This document shows positions 45,605 through 54,049 of a stretch of DNA of 64,000 nucleotides, piece after piece. Within the stretch, counting starts at the first letter, position 1. Each line of letters starts with the position of its first letter. Location of the stretch: NCBI GenBank assembly GCA_023461275.1, contig JAEYMI010000105.1, positions 1 through 64,000 of the forward strand, read 5' to 3'. The notes beneath the pieces are model-generated. The model was given only the letters and a program-made list of their open reading frames with translations, did no database searches and was not told the origin of the DNA. Both the position numbers and the translations under genes were made by a program. The DNA comes from Actinomycetes bacterium (GTDB lineage Bacteria; Actinomycetota; Actinomycetes; Mycobacteriales; Mycobacteriaceae).

Positions 45605-47426
45605 ACCGATCGTTCTCGGCAGGCCTCTCGTCGACCAGCTCCGACGGTGCGGTCATCGAACCGTCGGCGGCAACGGCTGCCAGTTCGGCACCCAGTGATT
45701 CTTCGGGCAGCTGCTCAGGAGTCGACGTGCGCCTGCTGACGGTGAACAGCGACGCGATCGCGCCGATGATCGAGCACACGATCGCGAAGGTGAAGGCCGC
45801 GGTCAAGCCGTCGGAGAACGGGTTGGTGATCAGGTGCGGGAAGAAGTCCAGCCCGGTCAGATGCTGCTGATCAGCTGCCGGAAGGCTCGAGAGATGTTCA
45901 CCCAGAAGCTCTTTGACCGGGTTGTAGCCGAGGAAGGCGGCGAACAGCACGGCCACCGCGGGCAGTCCGGCGATCTGCGCTGCCTGATCGGCCGGCACGC
46001 CGTTGGCGGTGAGACCCGCAGTCATCGTTGCGGGCAGATGCGCCGAGAGCCCGCTGATCATCAGACTGAAGAACAGTCCGATCGAGAGCACCATGGCGGC
46101 GTTCTGGAACGTGGTCATCATGCCGGCGCCGGATCCGCGGGCGTCGACCGGCAGGCTGTTCATCACCTCGGCGCGGTTGGGCGAGGAGAACAGGCCCATG
46201 CCGACACCCATCAGGAACAGGACCGCGGCGAAGGCGACGTAGTTGAAATCCACCGGCATGGCGATCAATGCACCGAAGGCGACGGCGGTCAGCACCATGC
46301 CCGACACGGTGAACCACTTGGTGCCCAATCGATCCGAGAGCGCACCGGACACCGGTGCGAGCACCAGGAAACCGATCGTCATCGGGATCATGTAGATCGC
46401 CGACCACAGCGGTGTCTGCTCGAAGTTGTAGCCGTGCTGCGGAAGCCAGATGCCCTGCAACCAGATGATCAGGATGAACTGCAGTCCACCGCGGCCGATC
46501 GAGGCCATCAGGTTGGCCAGGTTGCCGAAGGTGAATGAGCGGTTCTTGAACAGTGCGAGGTTGAACAGAGGGCTTTCCACCCGGGTCTCGATGACCACGA
46601 AGATCGCCAGGACGATGCCGCCGCCGATCAGGCAGGACAGCACCGAAGGACTGGTCCAGCCCATGCTGTGGTCGCCGTAGGGCTGGATGCCGTAGGTGAT
46701 GCCGACCAGCACCGCGATGAGGCCCACGGCGAAGGTGATGTTGCCCCACCAGTCCATCTCGGCGTGCTTGCGCACTCCGGTGTCGCGCAGCTTGAGGTAG
46801 GCCCACACCGTGCCGATGAGGCCGAACGGCACGGAAACGAGGAAGATCAGGTGCCAGTGGATGGGCGCCAGCAGGCCACCGACGAGCAGTCCGAGGAACG
46901 ATCCGGCGACCGCGGCGACGCCGTTGATGCCCAGTGCCAGGCCGCGCTGCTGCGGCGGGAAGGCGTCGGTGAGAATGGCCGAGGAGTTGGCCATCAGGAA
47001 GGCTCCGCCCACGCCCTGGATGACCCGCCAGAAGATCAGCCAGATGGCCGCCTCCGAACCGTCGAACCAGGTGATGGCCAGGAACACCGACGACACGGTG
47101 AAGATCGCGAAGCCCATGTTGTACATGCGCGCCCGGCCGTACATGTCGCCGAGGCGACCGAAGCTCACCACCAGCACCGCGGTGACGACGAGGAAACCCA
47201 TCATCATCCACAGCAGATAGCTGGTGTTCTGCGGCAGCAGCGGGTTGAGGTGGATGCCGCGGAAGATGTCGGGCAGCGCGATCAGCACGATCGAGCTGTT
47301 GATGGTGGCGATCAGCATGCCCAAGGTGGTGTTGGACAAGGCGATCCACTTGTAGTGCGGTCCGAGATCGGCTGCGGTCACCGGCGGCGCGTGGGTGGTG
47401 CTCGTGTGAGTGGGGCTCTGAGTCAT
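45573..47426 (-). CDS. DHA2-family MFS drug exporter
   Basis: 617 residues, about 14 transmembrane segments. MFS landmarks are the first-helix region GMLIATINSSIVLIALPDIF, loop motif RLGDMYGRARMYNMGFA, and RVIQGVGGAFLMANSSAIL followed by FPPQQRGLALGINGVAAVAG. A long charged tail (SLGAELAAVAADGSMTAPSE) ends it. It belongs to the QacA/EmrB-like branch and is probably a proton-driven multidrug exporter. It overlaps the MarR gene by 4 bp and is likely under its control. Confidence 0.9.
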   Translation of the reverse strand: MTQSPTHTSTTHAPPVTAADLGPHYKWIALSNTTLGMLIATINSSIVLIALPDIFRGIHLNPLLPQNTSYLLWMMMGFLVVTAVLVVSFGRLGDMYGRARMYNMGFAIFTVSSVFLAITWFDGSEAAIWLIFWRVIQGVGGAFLMANSSAILTDAFPPQQRGLALGINGVAAVAGSFLGLLVGGLLAPIHWHLIFLVSVPFGLIGTVWAYLKLRDTGVRKHAEMDWWGNITFAVGLIAVLVGITYGIQPYGDHSMGWTSPSVLSCLIGGGIVLAIFVVIETRVESPLFNLALFKNRSFTFGNLANLMASIGRGGLQFILIIWLQGIWLPQHGYNFEQTPLWSAIYMIPMTIGFLVLAPVSGALSDRLGTKWFTVSGMVLTAVAFGALIAMPVDFNYVAFAAVLFLMGVGMGLFSSPNRAEVMNSLPVDARGSGAGMMTTFQNAAMVLSIGLFFSLMISGLSAHLPATMTAGLTANGVPADQAAQIAGLPAVAVLFAAFLGYNPVKELLGEHLSSLPAADQQHLTGLDFFPHLITNPFSDGLTAAFTFAIVCSIIGAIASLFTVSRRTSTPEQLPEESLGAELAAVAADGSMTAPSELVDERPAENDRFSRSSPGPRS

Positions 47427-47926
47427 GAGGTCTCCGTGGACTTGTGGTTCTGGAGTTCCGGGTTTCGGAGTTCTTGGTTTCGGGGTTCCGGGTTGGCGAG
47501 CGCGCCCGCCAGCAGTGCTGTGCCGCGTAGGACGGTGTCCCGGTCGGCCGGAGCGAGTCCGGCCAGTGCTCCGGTCAGCACTTTGGCTTTCACCGTTTGG
47601 GCGTTGGTGATCAGCTCGATGCCCTCGGTGGTGGCCGAGAAGAGCCGGGCACGAGCGTCGTTCGGGTCGATTTGACGCTCGATGAAGCCGGATTGCTCGA
47701 GGCTGGCAACGATGCGCGACATGGTCGGAGCGCTGACCGACTCGCGCTCGGCGAGTTCACATAGACGAACGGGGGAGGACTGGATGATCGTCCAGAGTGC
47801 CGACGCGGTGCCTGCGGTCAGTGAGCCGGATGCGATGGCCCGCAGGGTCCGCGAGATCCGCGTCAGGTCGCGATACAGCGTCGCGATGTCGGCGGTGATG
47901 GTGTCGGCGGTGATGGTGTCGGTCAT
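47423..47926 (-). CDS. MarR-family transcriptional regulator
   Basis: 167 residues. The winged helix is RLCELAERESVSAPTMSRIV then SLEQSGFIERQIDPNDARA, with the wing around RLFSATTEGIEL. The N-terminus carries DTITA twice from a 15-bp perfect repeat (47891-47905, 47906-47920), and the C-terminus has a short degenerate repeat (NPEPRNQELRNPELQN). ATG 47926 follows AAGGGGTGG. The adjacent exporter starts inside its stop codon, so it is probably a drug-responsive repressor of that exporter. Confidence 0.88.
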   Translation of the reverse strand: MTDTITADTITADIATLYRDLTRISRTLRAIASGSLTAGTASALWTIIQSSPVRLCELAERESVSAPTMSRIVASLEQSGFIERQIDPNDARARLFSATTEGIELITNAQTVKAKVLTGALAGLAPADRDTVLRGTALLAGALANPEPRNQELRNPELQNHKSTETS

Positions 47927-47961
47927 GCCGGGCCACCCCTTCCTTCGTCTCCCTAAGTAGA

Positions 47962-47979
47962 TTAGTTGTGTATAGCTAA
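47962..47979. promoter_or_regulatory. Candidate MarR operator
   Basis: TTAGTTGTGTATAGCTAA has four-base inverted ends (TTAG...CTAA) in the AT-rich leader 36 bp upstream of the MarR start. CTAAGT repeats flank it at 47953-47958 and 47976-47981. It could overlap the promoter of marR and the exporter. Confidence 0.5.
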
Positions 47980-48146
47980 GTAATCGAATGGTAAATGCAG
48001 GTTGGCGCGTTGATCGCAGCCCATCGGCGTCTCGGTCGGGACACGAAACCCCCCGTTCAGGGGTGTGCAGACCCCAGCCGGGTAGCGTGGAACTCGTGGT
48101 GTAGATCACTGCCACACGAATGGTCGGACAACTCAGGAGGGCTTCG

Positions 48147-48416
48147 ATGCTGGGATTGGGAATCATCGGGTGGATCATCATCGGCGGCCTTGCGGGGTGG
48201 ATTGCCAGCAAGATCATGAAGACCGACGCGCAGCAGGGTCTGCTGCTGAACATCGTGGTTGGTATCGTCGGCGGCCTCATCGGCGGCTTCCTGCTGAAAC
48301 TTCTGGGGGTTGACGTCAACGGCGGCGGGCTGATCTTCAGCTTCATCACCTGCCTCGCCGGTGCGTGCCTACTGATCTGGATCGTGGGACTCGTTCGCGG
48401 TCGATCCAAGGTCTGA
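48147..48416 (+). CDS. GlsB/YeaQ/YmgE-family stress membrane protein
   Basis: 89 residues, mostly hydrophobic. LGIIGWIIIGGLAGWIASKI, then LLLNIVVGIVGGLIGGFLLK and FSFITCLAGACLLIWIVGLV make three membrane segments, the usual layout of the Transgly_assoc family. These proteins are linked to stress response, but the molecular role is not known. ATG 48147 follows AGGAGG. Confidence 0.9.
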   Translation: MLGLGIIGWIIIGGLAGWIASKIMKTDAQQGLLLNIVVGIVGGLIGGFLLKLLGVDVNGGGLIFSFITCLAGACLLIWIVGLVRGRSKV

Positions 48417-48442
48417 GCGCGTCTCACGCACTCGACTGAGCA

Positions 48443-48495
48443 CCTCTCGTCGGTACGTTGGACATCATCACGACATCCGACGCACCGACGAGAGG
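48443..48495 (+). promoter_or_regulatory. Long inverted repeat that could sequester a ribosome-binding site
   Basis: CCTCTCGTCGGT at 48443-48454 and ACCGACGAGAGG at 48484-48495 are perfect 12-bp complements around a 29-base loop. The right arm contains the GAGAGG purine stretch that serves the ATG at 48503. As RNA the hairpin would mask that site; as DNA it could be a regulator-binding site. Confidence 0.7.
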
Positions 48496-48502
48496 AAAGC
48501 AC

Positions 48503-49153
48503 ATGACGCAGGTCGCCATCATCGGAGGACACGGCAAGATCGCGCTGAAACTGGCCAAGTATCTGGCCGAGCGCGGTGACAAGGTCACCTCGATCATCCG
48601 TAACTCCGCGCAATCCGACGACATCGCCGCCACCGGAGCCGAACCCCTGGTCGCTGACGTCGAAACCCTCGATACCGCTTCTCTCGCATCAGTTCTCGCC
48701 GGCAACGATGTCGTCGTCTGGTCGGCCGGCGCCGGCGGTGGCGATCCGACACGCACCTACGCCGTCGACCGGGATGCCGCCATCCGATCCATGGAAGCCG
48801 CGCAGTCGGCCGGGGTCCGCCGCTACGTGATGGTCTCCTACTTCGGCGCCGGACCCGATCACGGAGTGCCCGAAGACGATTCGTTCTATGCCTACGCGCA
48901 GGCCAAGGCCGAGGCCGACGAGGCACTCCGCAAGACCCCGCTGGATTGGACCATCCTCGGCCCGGCCCGCCTGACCGACGATGAGGGGACCGGCCGCATC
49001 GCCGTCGGCGGTGACCGGTCGTCGTCGTCGGAGGTCAGCCGCGACAACGTCGCGCAGGTGGCTGCGGCGGTGATCGCAGCACCGACCACCGTCGGGAAGA
49101 CCATCGAATTCACCGACGGAGAAGTCCCCGTCGACGAGGCGATCGCCGGCTGA
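48503..49153 (+). CDS. NAD(P)-binding oxidoreductase, atypical SDR
   Basis: 216 residues. The start AIIGGHGKIALKLAKYLAER is a GxxGxxx loop, VTSIIRNSAQSDDIAATGAE follows, DVVVWSAGAGGGDPTRTYAV has the second-half motif, and WTILGPARLTDDEGTGRI is typical of NmrA/YwnB-like atypical SDRs. Such proteins are flavin reductases or sensors without strong catalysis. ATG 48503 follows GAGGAAAGC, and the mRNA leader folds into the inverted repeat above. Confidence 0.87.
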   Translation: MTQVAIIGGHGKIALKLAKYLAERGDKVTSIIRNSAQSDDIAATGAEPLVADVETLDTASLASVLAGNDVVVWSAGAGGGDPTRTYAVDRDAAIRSMEAAQSAGVRRYVMVSYFGAGPDHGVPEDDSFYAYAQAKAEADEALRKTPLDWTILGPARLTDDEGTGRIAVGGDRSSSSEVSRDNVAQVAAAVIAAPTTVGKTIEFTDGEVPVDEAIAG

Positions 49154-49162
49154 GACTGCGAC

Positions 49163-50533
49163 ATGAACTCCGCGGTCCTCGACCGGCTGCGCACAGTGGT
49201 CGGCGACTCGCACGTCATCGTCGAACCCGACGCGATGTCGGGTTACCTGACCGACTGGACCGGCCGATGGACCGGCACCGCCGACGCGGTGGTGCGACCG
49301 GCCGACACCGCACAGGTCGCCGAGGTGATGCGCATCTGCTCCGACGCCCGCGTGCACGTCTGTGTCCAAGGCGGCAACACCGGGCTGGTGGGCGGGTCGA
49401 TTCCGCCGGCCGACGGGGCCGGTCCGATGATCGTGCTCAGCACCACGAGACTCACCGACATCGATGACGTCGACGACGTCGGTCGTTGCATCGGTGTCGG
49501 CGCCGGCGTCACGGTCGACGCGATCGACCGCGCAGCGCAGAACAACGGCCTGGCCTTCGGCGTCGACCTCGCCTCGCGTGACTCGGCGACGGCGGGTGGG
49601 GTGGTGGCGACCAATGCCGGCGGCGTCCGGATGATCCGCAACGGCAACACCAGACACCAGGTGCTGGGCGTCGAGGCCGTGCTCGCCGACGGGCGAGTCC
49701 TTCGGCGGTGGGCCCCGCTGGTGAAAGACAATGTCGGATACGATCTTCCGGGCTTGATCACCGGCAGCGAGGGCACGCTGGCGGTGATCACCAGGGTCCT
49801 GTTCCGGCTCGTCGTCCCGGCCACCGAGACCACCGTGGTGGTGGCAGCGGTCGACGAGATCGGCGCCGCCATGGCGCTGATCGGACGAATGTCGCAGCGT
49901 GCGTTGAGGATCGAGGCAGCCGAGTTCATGACCGAGGCGGGTATCGAACTCGTCCACCAGCACGGCGCGCGTCGGCCGGTCGCGGGCACGGCGCCCTTCT
50001 TCGTGCTCATCGAGGTGTCCGGGGCCGGTGACGTGCAGGACACGGTGCTCGGCGTTCTGCAGGATGCCGACGGGATAGTGGACGCAGTCCTGGAACCGGG
50101 CCCGGCCCGAGCGCTGTGGGCCGCGCGGGAAGGGCACACCGAGGCGATCTCGAAGTCCACCACGTCGCCGGTGGTCAAACTCGACGTCTCGTTTCCGCTG
50201 CGGGCGCTGGCGACAGCGGTCACCGAACTCGGCGGCATCGCCGACACGCTCGACGTCGTGTGCCGGCCCATCCTCTTCGGCCATCTCGGCGACGGAAACG
50301 TCCACGTCAACCTCCTCGACGTGCCACCAGACCGCGTCGAGCAGGCCACCGTGGCGGTCTTCGGCATCGTGGCCGCCCACGGCGGGAGCATCAGCGCCGA
50401 ACACGGCATCGGCCGCGCCAAGGTCGGCTATACGCAATTGGGCCGCTCCGAGGTCGACCTCGCAGTGATGGCCGGCATCAAGGACACGCTCGACCCGTCG
50501 GGGTTGCTGAATCCGGGCGTGCTGTTCGGATAG
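49163..50533 (+). CDS. FAD-linked D-2-hydroxyacid dehydrogenase (GlcD/D-2-hydroxyglutarate type)
   Basis: 456 residues. The FAD_binding_4 pyrophosphate loop is VQGGNTGLVGGSIPPADGAG, with the cap SRDSATAGGVVATNAGGVRM. The C-terminal FAD-oxidase domain has FGHLGDGNVHVNLLDV, followed by EHGIGRAKVGY. These are hallmarks of the VAO-type D-lactate/D-2-hydroxyglutarate dehydrogenases. It starts 9 bp after the SDR gene. Substrate: D-2-hydroxyglutarate or D-lactate, undecided. Confidence 0.9.
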   Translation: MNSAVLDRLRTVVGDSHVIVEPDAMSGYLTDWTGRWTGTADAVVRPADTAQVAEVMRICSDARVHVCVQGGNTGLVGGSIPPADGAGPMIVLSTTRLTDIDDVDDVGRCIGVGAGVTVDAIDRAAQNNGLAFGVDLASRDSATAGGVVATNAGGVRMIRNGNTRHQVLGVEAVLADGRVLRRWAPLVKDNVGYDLPGLITGSEGTLAVITRVLFRLVVPATETTVVVAAVDEIGAAMALIGRMSQRALRIEAAEFMTEAGIELVHQHGARRPVAGTAPFFVLIEVSGAGDVQDTVLGVLQDADGIVDAVLEPGPARALWAAREGHTEAISKSTTSPVVKLDVSFPLRALATAVTELGGIADTLDVVCRPILFGHLGDGNVHVNLLDVPPDRVEQATVAVFGIVAAHGGSISAEHGIGRAKVGYTQLGRSEVDLAVMAGIKDTLDPSGLLNPGVLFG

Positions 50534-50607
50534 TCGTCGAATCTGCACACGACCGACACTGCACAACCGACCCTGCACGACCGCCCGATTGCTGGGACGA
50601 TTCTCCG

Positions 50608-52740
50608 GTGAGCAACGCCACCGCGCCCAGCCCCGCACTCAACGAACTGGCCGCCCGCTGCGGGGTGGCCACCAGCTACGTCGGCTGGGATGAGCTCGAT
50701 CATGCGGTGAGCACCGAAACCATTGTCTCCGTGCTGAAGTCGCTCGGTATCGAGGCCCACGATGACGCCTCGATCGCCGCGTCGCTGGCTGATCTGGAGC
50801 TCGCGCCGTGGCGTCGGATGCTGCCACCGGTCACGGTGGTGACCGAAGGGACGCCACGCACCTTCAACGTTTACGTGCCGCACGGGGATCCCGTGGATGT
50901 CTGGGTGGTGACCGAGGACGGAAGAACTGTCGACGTCGAACAACTCAACGTCTGGGTGGACCCACGCGAGGTCGACGGTCAGCTCACCGGATGTGCGACC
51001 TTCGCGGTCCCGGCCGACCTGGAGCCGGGCTATCACGTGATCAAAGCGCTCGACCCGGTTCGCGACGTGAGCGCCTCGGCACCGCTGATCATCACCCCGG
51101 CGCGGCTGAGCACCGCCGATCGCCTGGCCGACCATCAACGGTGGGGCCTGGCGATCCAGCTCTACTCGGTCCGGTCGTCGCGCTCCTGGGGCGTCGGCGA
51201 CTTCGCCGACCTGGCGATGATCTGCGCGATCGCCGCCGGCGATTACGGCGCCGACTTCGTGCAGGTCAATCCGCTGCACGCCGCGCAGCCGACCGCGCCC
51301 ATCGAGGCGTCGCCCTACCTGCCGGTGACCCGACGCTTCGTCAACCCGCTCTACATCCGGGTCGCCGACATCCCGGAGGCCGCGGAACTGGGCAAACCGG
51401 GCCGCAAGGCGTTACGCAATGCCGAACGCGACTTCCACTCCGACAACCTCTCGGTGAAAAAGATCAAGCGCAACAAGGCGTTTCGCGCCAAGATGAAAGC
51501 GCTGTCACTGGTCTACGAGGTGCCGTTGAGTGCCGAACGCAAAGCCGAGTTCCGCGAGTTCCGCCACCGCGAGGGCAAAGGACTCAAACGCTTCGCCACC
51601 TGGTGTGCGCTCGTCGAGCGGTACGGCGTCGATTCGCCGAAGTGGTCGAAAGAACTGCAGGACAAGACCTTTGTGCGCAAGGCGCGACGTCGGCTGGCGA
51701 CGCGGATCGACTTCTTCATGTGGCTGCAGTGGATCTGCGACTCCCAACTCGCCGCCGCGCAACGGACCGCGCTGACGTCGGGAATGGCGATCGGGGTGAT
51801 CGCCGATCTCGCAGTCGGCGTCGGCCGCCACAGTGCCGACGTGTGGTCGCTCGGCGACGTGCTGGCCACCGGCGCCACGGTGGGCGCACCACCGGACGGC
51901 TTCAACCAGCAGGGGCAGGGCTGGGATCAGCCGCCGTGGCATCCGGTGAAGCTGGCCGAGGCCGGGTACGAGCCGTACCGGGACATGCTGCGCACCGTCC
52001 TACGGCATGCCGGCGGACTGCGCGTCGACCACATCCTCGGCCTCTTCCGACTGTGGTGGATTCCGGATGGCAAGGGACCCGCCGACGGCACCTACGTTCG
52101 GTACGACCACGACGCACTGATCGGCATCCTGGCGCTCGAAGCCCAACGCGCCGACGCCGTCGTGATCGGCGAAGACCTCGGGGTCTTCGAGCCGGTCGTC
52201 CAGGAATCGCTGTCGGCGCGCGGCATCCTCGGCACGTCGATCCTGTGGTTCGAACACGGCCCGACGGCTGCGATCCCGCCGGAGGAGTACCGCAAGCTCT
52301 GCCTGACCTCGGTGACCACCCACGATCTGCCGCCGACCGTCGGCTATCTCGCCGGCGACCACATCGAACTGCGTTCCCGGCTGGGTCTGCTGGAGACCAG
52401 CGAGGAAGCCGAACGCGAACGCGACGCAAAGGATCGCGATGCCATCCTGGCGATGGCATACGAGCGAGGGCTCCTCGACGAGGACACGCCACTGAGCGAT
52501 CCGCGGACCGTCGAGGCGCTGTACCGGCTGATCGCGCAGACACCGTCGCAGTTGCTGAGCGTGGCACTCGTCGACGCCGTCGGCGAGCGCCGAATCCAGA
52601 ACCAGCCAGGCACCAACTCCTCGCAATACCCCAACTGGTGCATACCTCTGGCCGACGACCATGGTGACGTGGTCCTCGCCGAGGATCTCGCAGGCAATGC
52701 GCGGTTCGCGAGTCTTGTCGCTGCACTGCGTTGCTCGTAA
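50608..52740 (+). CDS. malQ: 4-alpha-glucanotransferase
   Basis: 710-residue GH77 disproportionating enzyme of glycogen and maltodextrin metabolism. The N-terminal actinobacterial domain (about 160 residues) precedes the barrel that starts with WGLAIQLYSVRSSRSWGVGD. The conserved GADFVQVNPLHAAQPT, SPYLPVTRRFVNPLYI, the nucleophile Asp in GLRVDHILGLFRLWWIP, the acid/base Glu in VVIGEDLGVFEP and the third Asp in TTHDLPPTVGYLAG are all present. GTG 50608 follows GGGACGA. Upstream frames are antisense or overlapping shadows. Confidence 0.93.
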   Translation: MSNATAPSPALNELAARCGVATSYVGWDELDHAVSTETIVSVLKSLGIEAHDDASIAASLADLELAPWRRMLPPVTVVTEGTPRTFNVYVPHGDPVDVWVVTEDGRTVDVEQLNVWVDPREVDGQLTGCATFAVPADLEPGYHVIKALDPVRDVSASAPLIITPARLSTADRLADHQRWGLAIQLYSVRSSRSWGVGDFADLAMICAIAAGDYGADFVQVNPLHAAQPTAPIEASPYLPVTRRFVNPLYIRVADIPEAAELGKPGRKALRNAERDFHSDNLSVKKIKRNKAFRAKMKALSLVYEVPLSAERKAEFREFRHREGKGLKRFATWCALVERYGVDSPKWSKELQDKTFVRKARRRLATRIDFFMWLQWICDSQLAAAQRTALTSGMAIGVIADLAVGVGRHSADVWSLGDVLATGATVGAPPDGFNQQGQGWDQPPWHPVKLAEAGYEPYRDMLRTVLRHAGGLRVDHILGLFRLWWIPDGKGPADGTYVRYDHDALIGILALEAQRADAVVIGEDLGVFEPVVQESLSARGILGTSILWFEHGPTAAIPPEEYRKLCLTSVTTHDLPPTVGYLAGDHIELRSRLGLLETSEEAERERDAKDRDAILAMAYERGLLDEDTPLSDPRTVEALYRLIAQTPSQLLSVALVDAVGERRIQNQPGTNSSQYPNWCIPLADDHGDVVLAEDLAGNARFASLVAALRCS

Positions 52741-52790
52741 TGTCCTGATCCGAGCCCCGGAGACGGTGTGCTCGAATACGCTGGGCAGGC

Positions 52791-53984
52791 ATGAACGCTG
52801 AGAACGAGCCACGCATCCTGATCACCACGTCCCGGATGCCGTTCGCGGTGGACGAGATCCACAAACTGGGGGAGACCGGTCGCGACGTCGTCGCCGGTGA
52901 CACCTTCCGCGCCGCACCCGGTAGTCATTCCCGTGGGGCGTCGACCCACTTCACCTACCCGCCGCCCACGCAGGAGACCCCGCAGTTCATCGCGGCGATC
53001 TGTGAGGCGCTGCGCCGCTACGACATCACCCTGCTGCTACCGATGTTCGAGGAGGTATTCTACCTCGCCGCGCATCGCGACTTGCTGCTCGAAGCGCGCG
53101 ACGGAGTGGAACTGTTCTTCCCGGACTTCGAGACCTTGCATCGAGTACACGACAAGGTCACGTTCACCGACCTGTGCCGCAGCCTGGATCTGCCGGTGGC
53201 CGAAACGATCACCGCGACATCGGACGAGGAGTTCGTCGAGGCCACCACCAAGTGGGACCACTGGTTTGCGCGGGCCGCATTCGGTCGCGGCGGACTCGAC
53301 ATCATCACCAACACCGGGCCGTTGGCCGGCGAAACCAGCGTCGACGCCATTCACCCGACGCCCGAATTTCCTTGGCTTGTCCAGGAATTCCTCCACGGAG
53401 TCGATCGCTGCAGCTGGAGCGTGGTTCACCACGGCGAGGTGGTGCTGCACTCCTGCTACGAGCATCCGCTGGCTATCGACAACCGCGGTGGCATCGTCTT
53501 CCAATCGGTGGATTCACCGGAGTCGCTCGAGGCCACCCAACGCATCGCGCGGGAACTGAACTGGCACGGACAGATCAGCTTCGACTACCTGGTAACCGAC
53601 GACGGGGTGCACCACATGGTGGAGTGCAATCCTCGTCCCACCGCGGGATGCACCGTGGCCACCGCCGAGGAGTTCGATACCGCGCTCTTCGATCCGGGCC
53701 CGCTGGTCGTCGTGCCGCCCGGCCGCAAGAAGATGATCAAGGCGGCCGTGCTGCGTGACATCGTGATGCACCCGTCGCATCTGCGGGAGAACGTGGCGGC
53801 CGCCAAGGGGGCCGGGGGAGTCTACGATCAGCGCAAAGACCATCTGCCACTGCTGTATTCGGCGCTGTCGCTCCAGCACATCCTGGCCTACCGTAAACAA
53901 TTGGGCATCAACCGGCAGAAGGGTGAGGAACTCGTCGCCACCCAGTTCTTCGACGTGCTGTGGGATGGCACGGCCATCACCTGA
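52791..53984 (+). CDS. ATP-grasp domain protein
   Basis: 397 residues with an ATP-grasp fold. The N-terminal domain starts PRILITTSRMPFAVDEIHKL, the central part KVTFTDLCRSLDLPVAETIT and WFARAAFGRGG suit nucleotide binding, and ISFDYLVTDDGVHHMVECNP gives metal-binding Glu and Asn. It resembles uncharacterised carboxylate-amine or carboxylate-thiol ligases; the amide or ester product is unknown. It lies 50 bp after malQ and ends before an oppositely regulated FMO gene. No obvious operon partner. Confidence 0.82.
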   Translation: MNAENEPRILITTSRMPFAVDEIHKLGETGRDVVAGDTFRAAPGSHSRGASTHFTYPPPTQETPQFIAAICEALRRYDITLLLPMFEEVFYLAAHRDLLLEARDGVELFFPDFETLHRVHDKVTFTDLCRSLDLPVAETITATSDEEFVEATTKWDHWFARAAFGRGGLDIITNTGPLAGETSVDAIHPTPEFPWLVQEFLHGVDRCSWSVVHHGEVVLHSCYEHPLAIDNRGGIVFQSVDSPESLEATQRIARELNWHGQISFDYLVTDDGVHHMVECNPRPTAGCTVATAEEFDTALFDPGPLVVVPPGRKKMIKAAVLRDIVMHPSHLRENVAAAKGAGGVYDQRKDHLPLLYSALSLQHILAYRKQLGINRQKGEELVATQFFDVLWDGTAIT

Positions 53985-53987
53985 CGA

Positions 53988-54016
53988 TTGACAAGTGTGG
54001 TGCAGGTTACTGTATC
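53988..54016 (+). promoter_or_regulatory. Sigma-70-type promoter of the monooxygenase gene
   Basis: TTGACA at 53988-53993 is followed after 17 bases by TGTATC at 54011-54016. The start codon GTG lies at 54050, giving a leader of roughly 25-30 bases with GGGAGGG as Shine-Dalgarno. Confidence 0.65.
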
Positions 54017-54049
54017 CTTCGGTCACACATAAATGACCGGGAGGGTCCT

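Noticed and set aside
45898..47349. Second minus-strand frame inside the DHA2 exporter
   Set aside because: Same strand, other frame, Arg/His-rich with no membrane segments; the exporter frame has 14 helices.
48689..50638. Minus-strand open frame of about 650 codons opposite the SDR and D-2-hydroxyacid dehydrogenase genes
   Set aside because: It mirrors well-supported genes in a GC-rich genome, has low-complexity His/Arg/Asp composition and no family motif or ribosome site.
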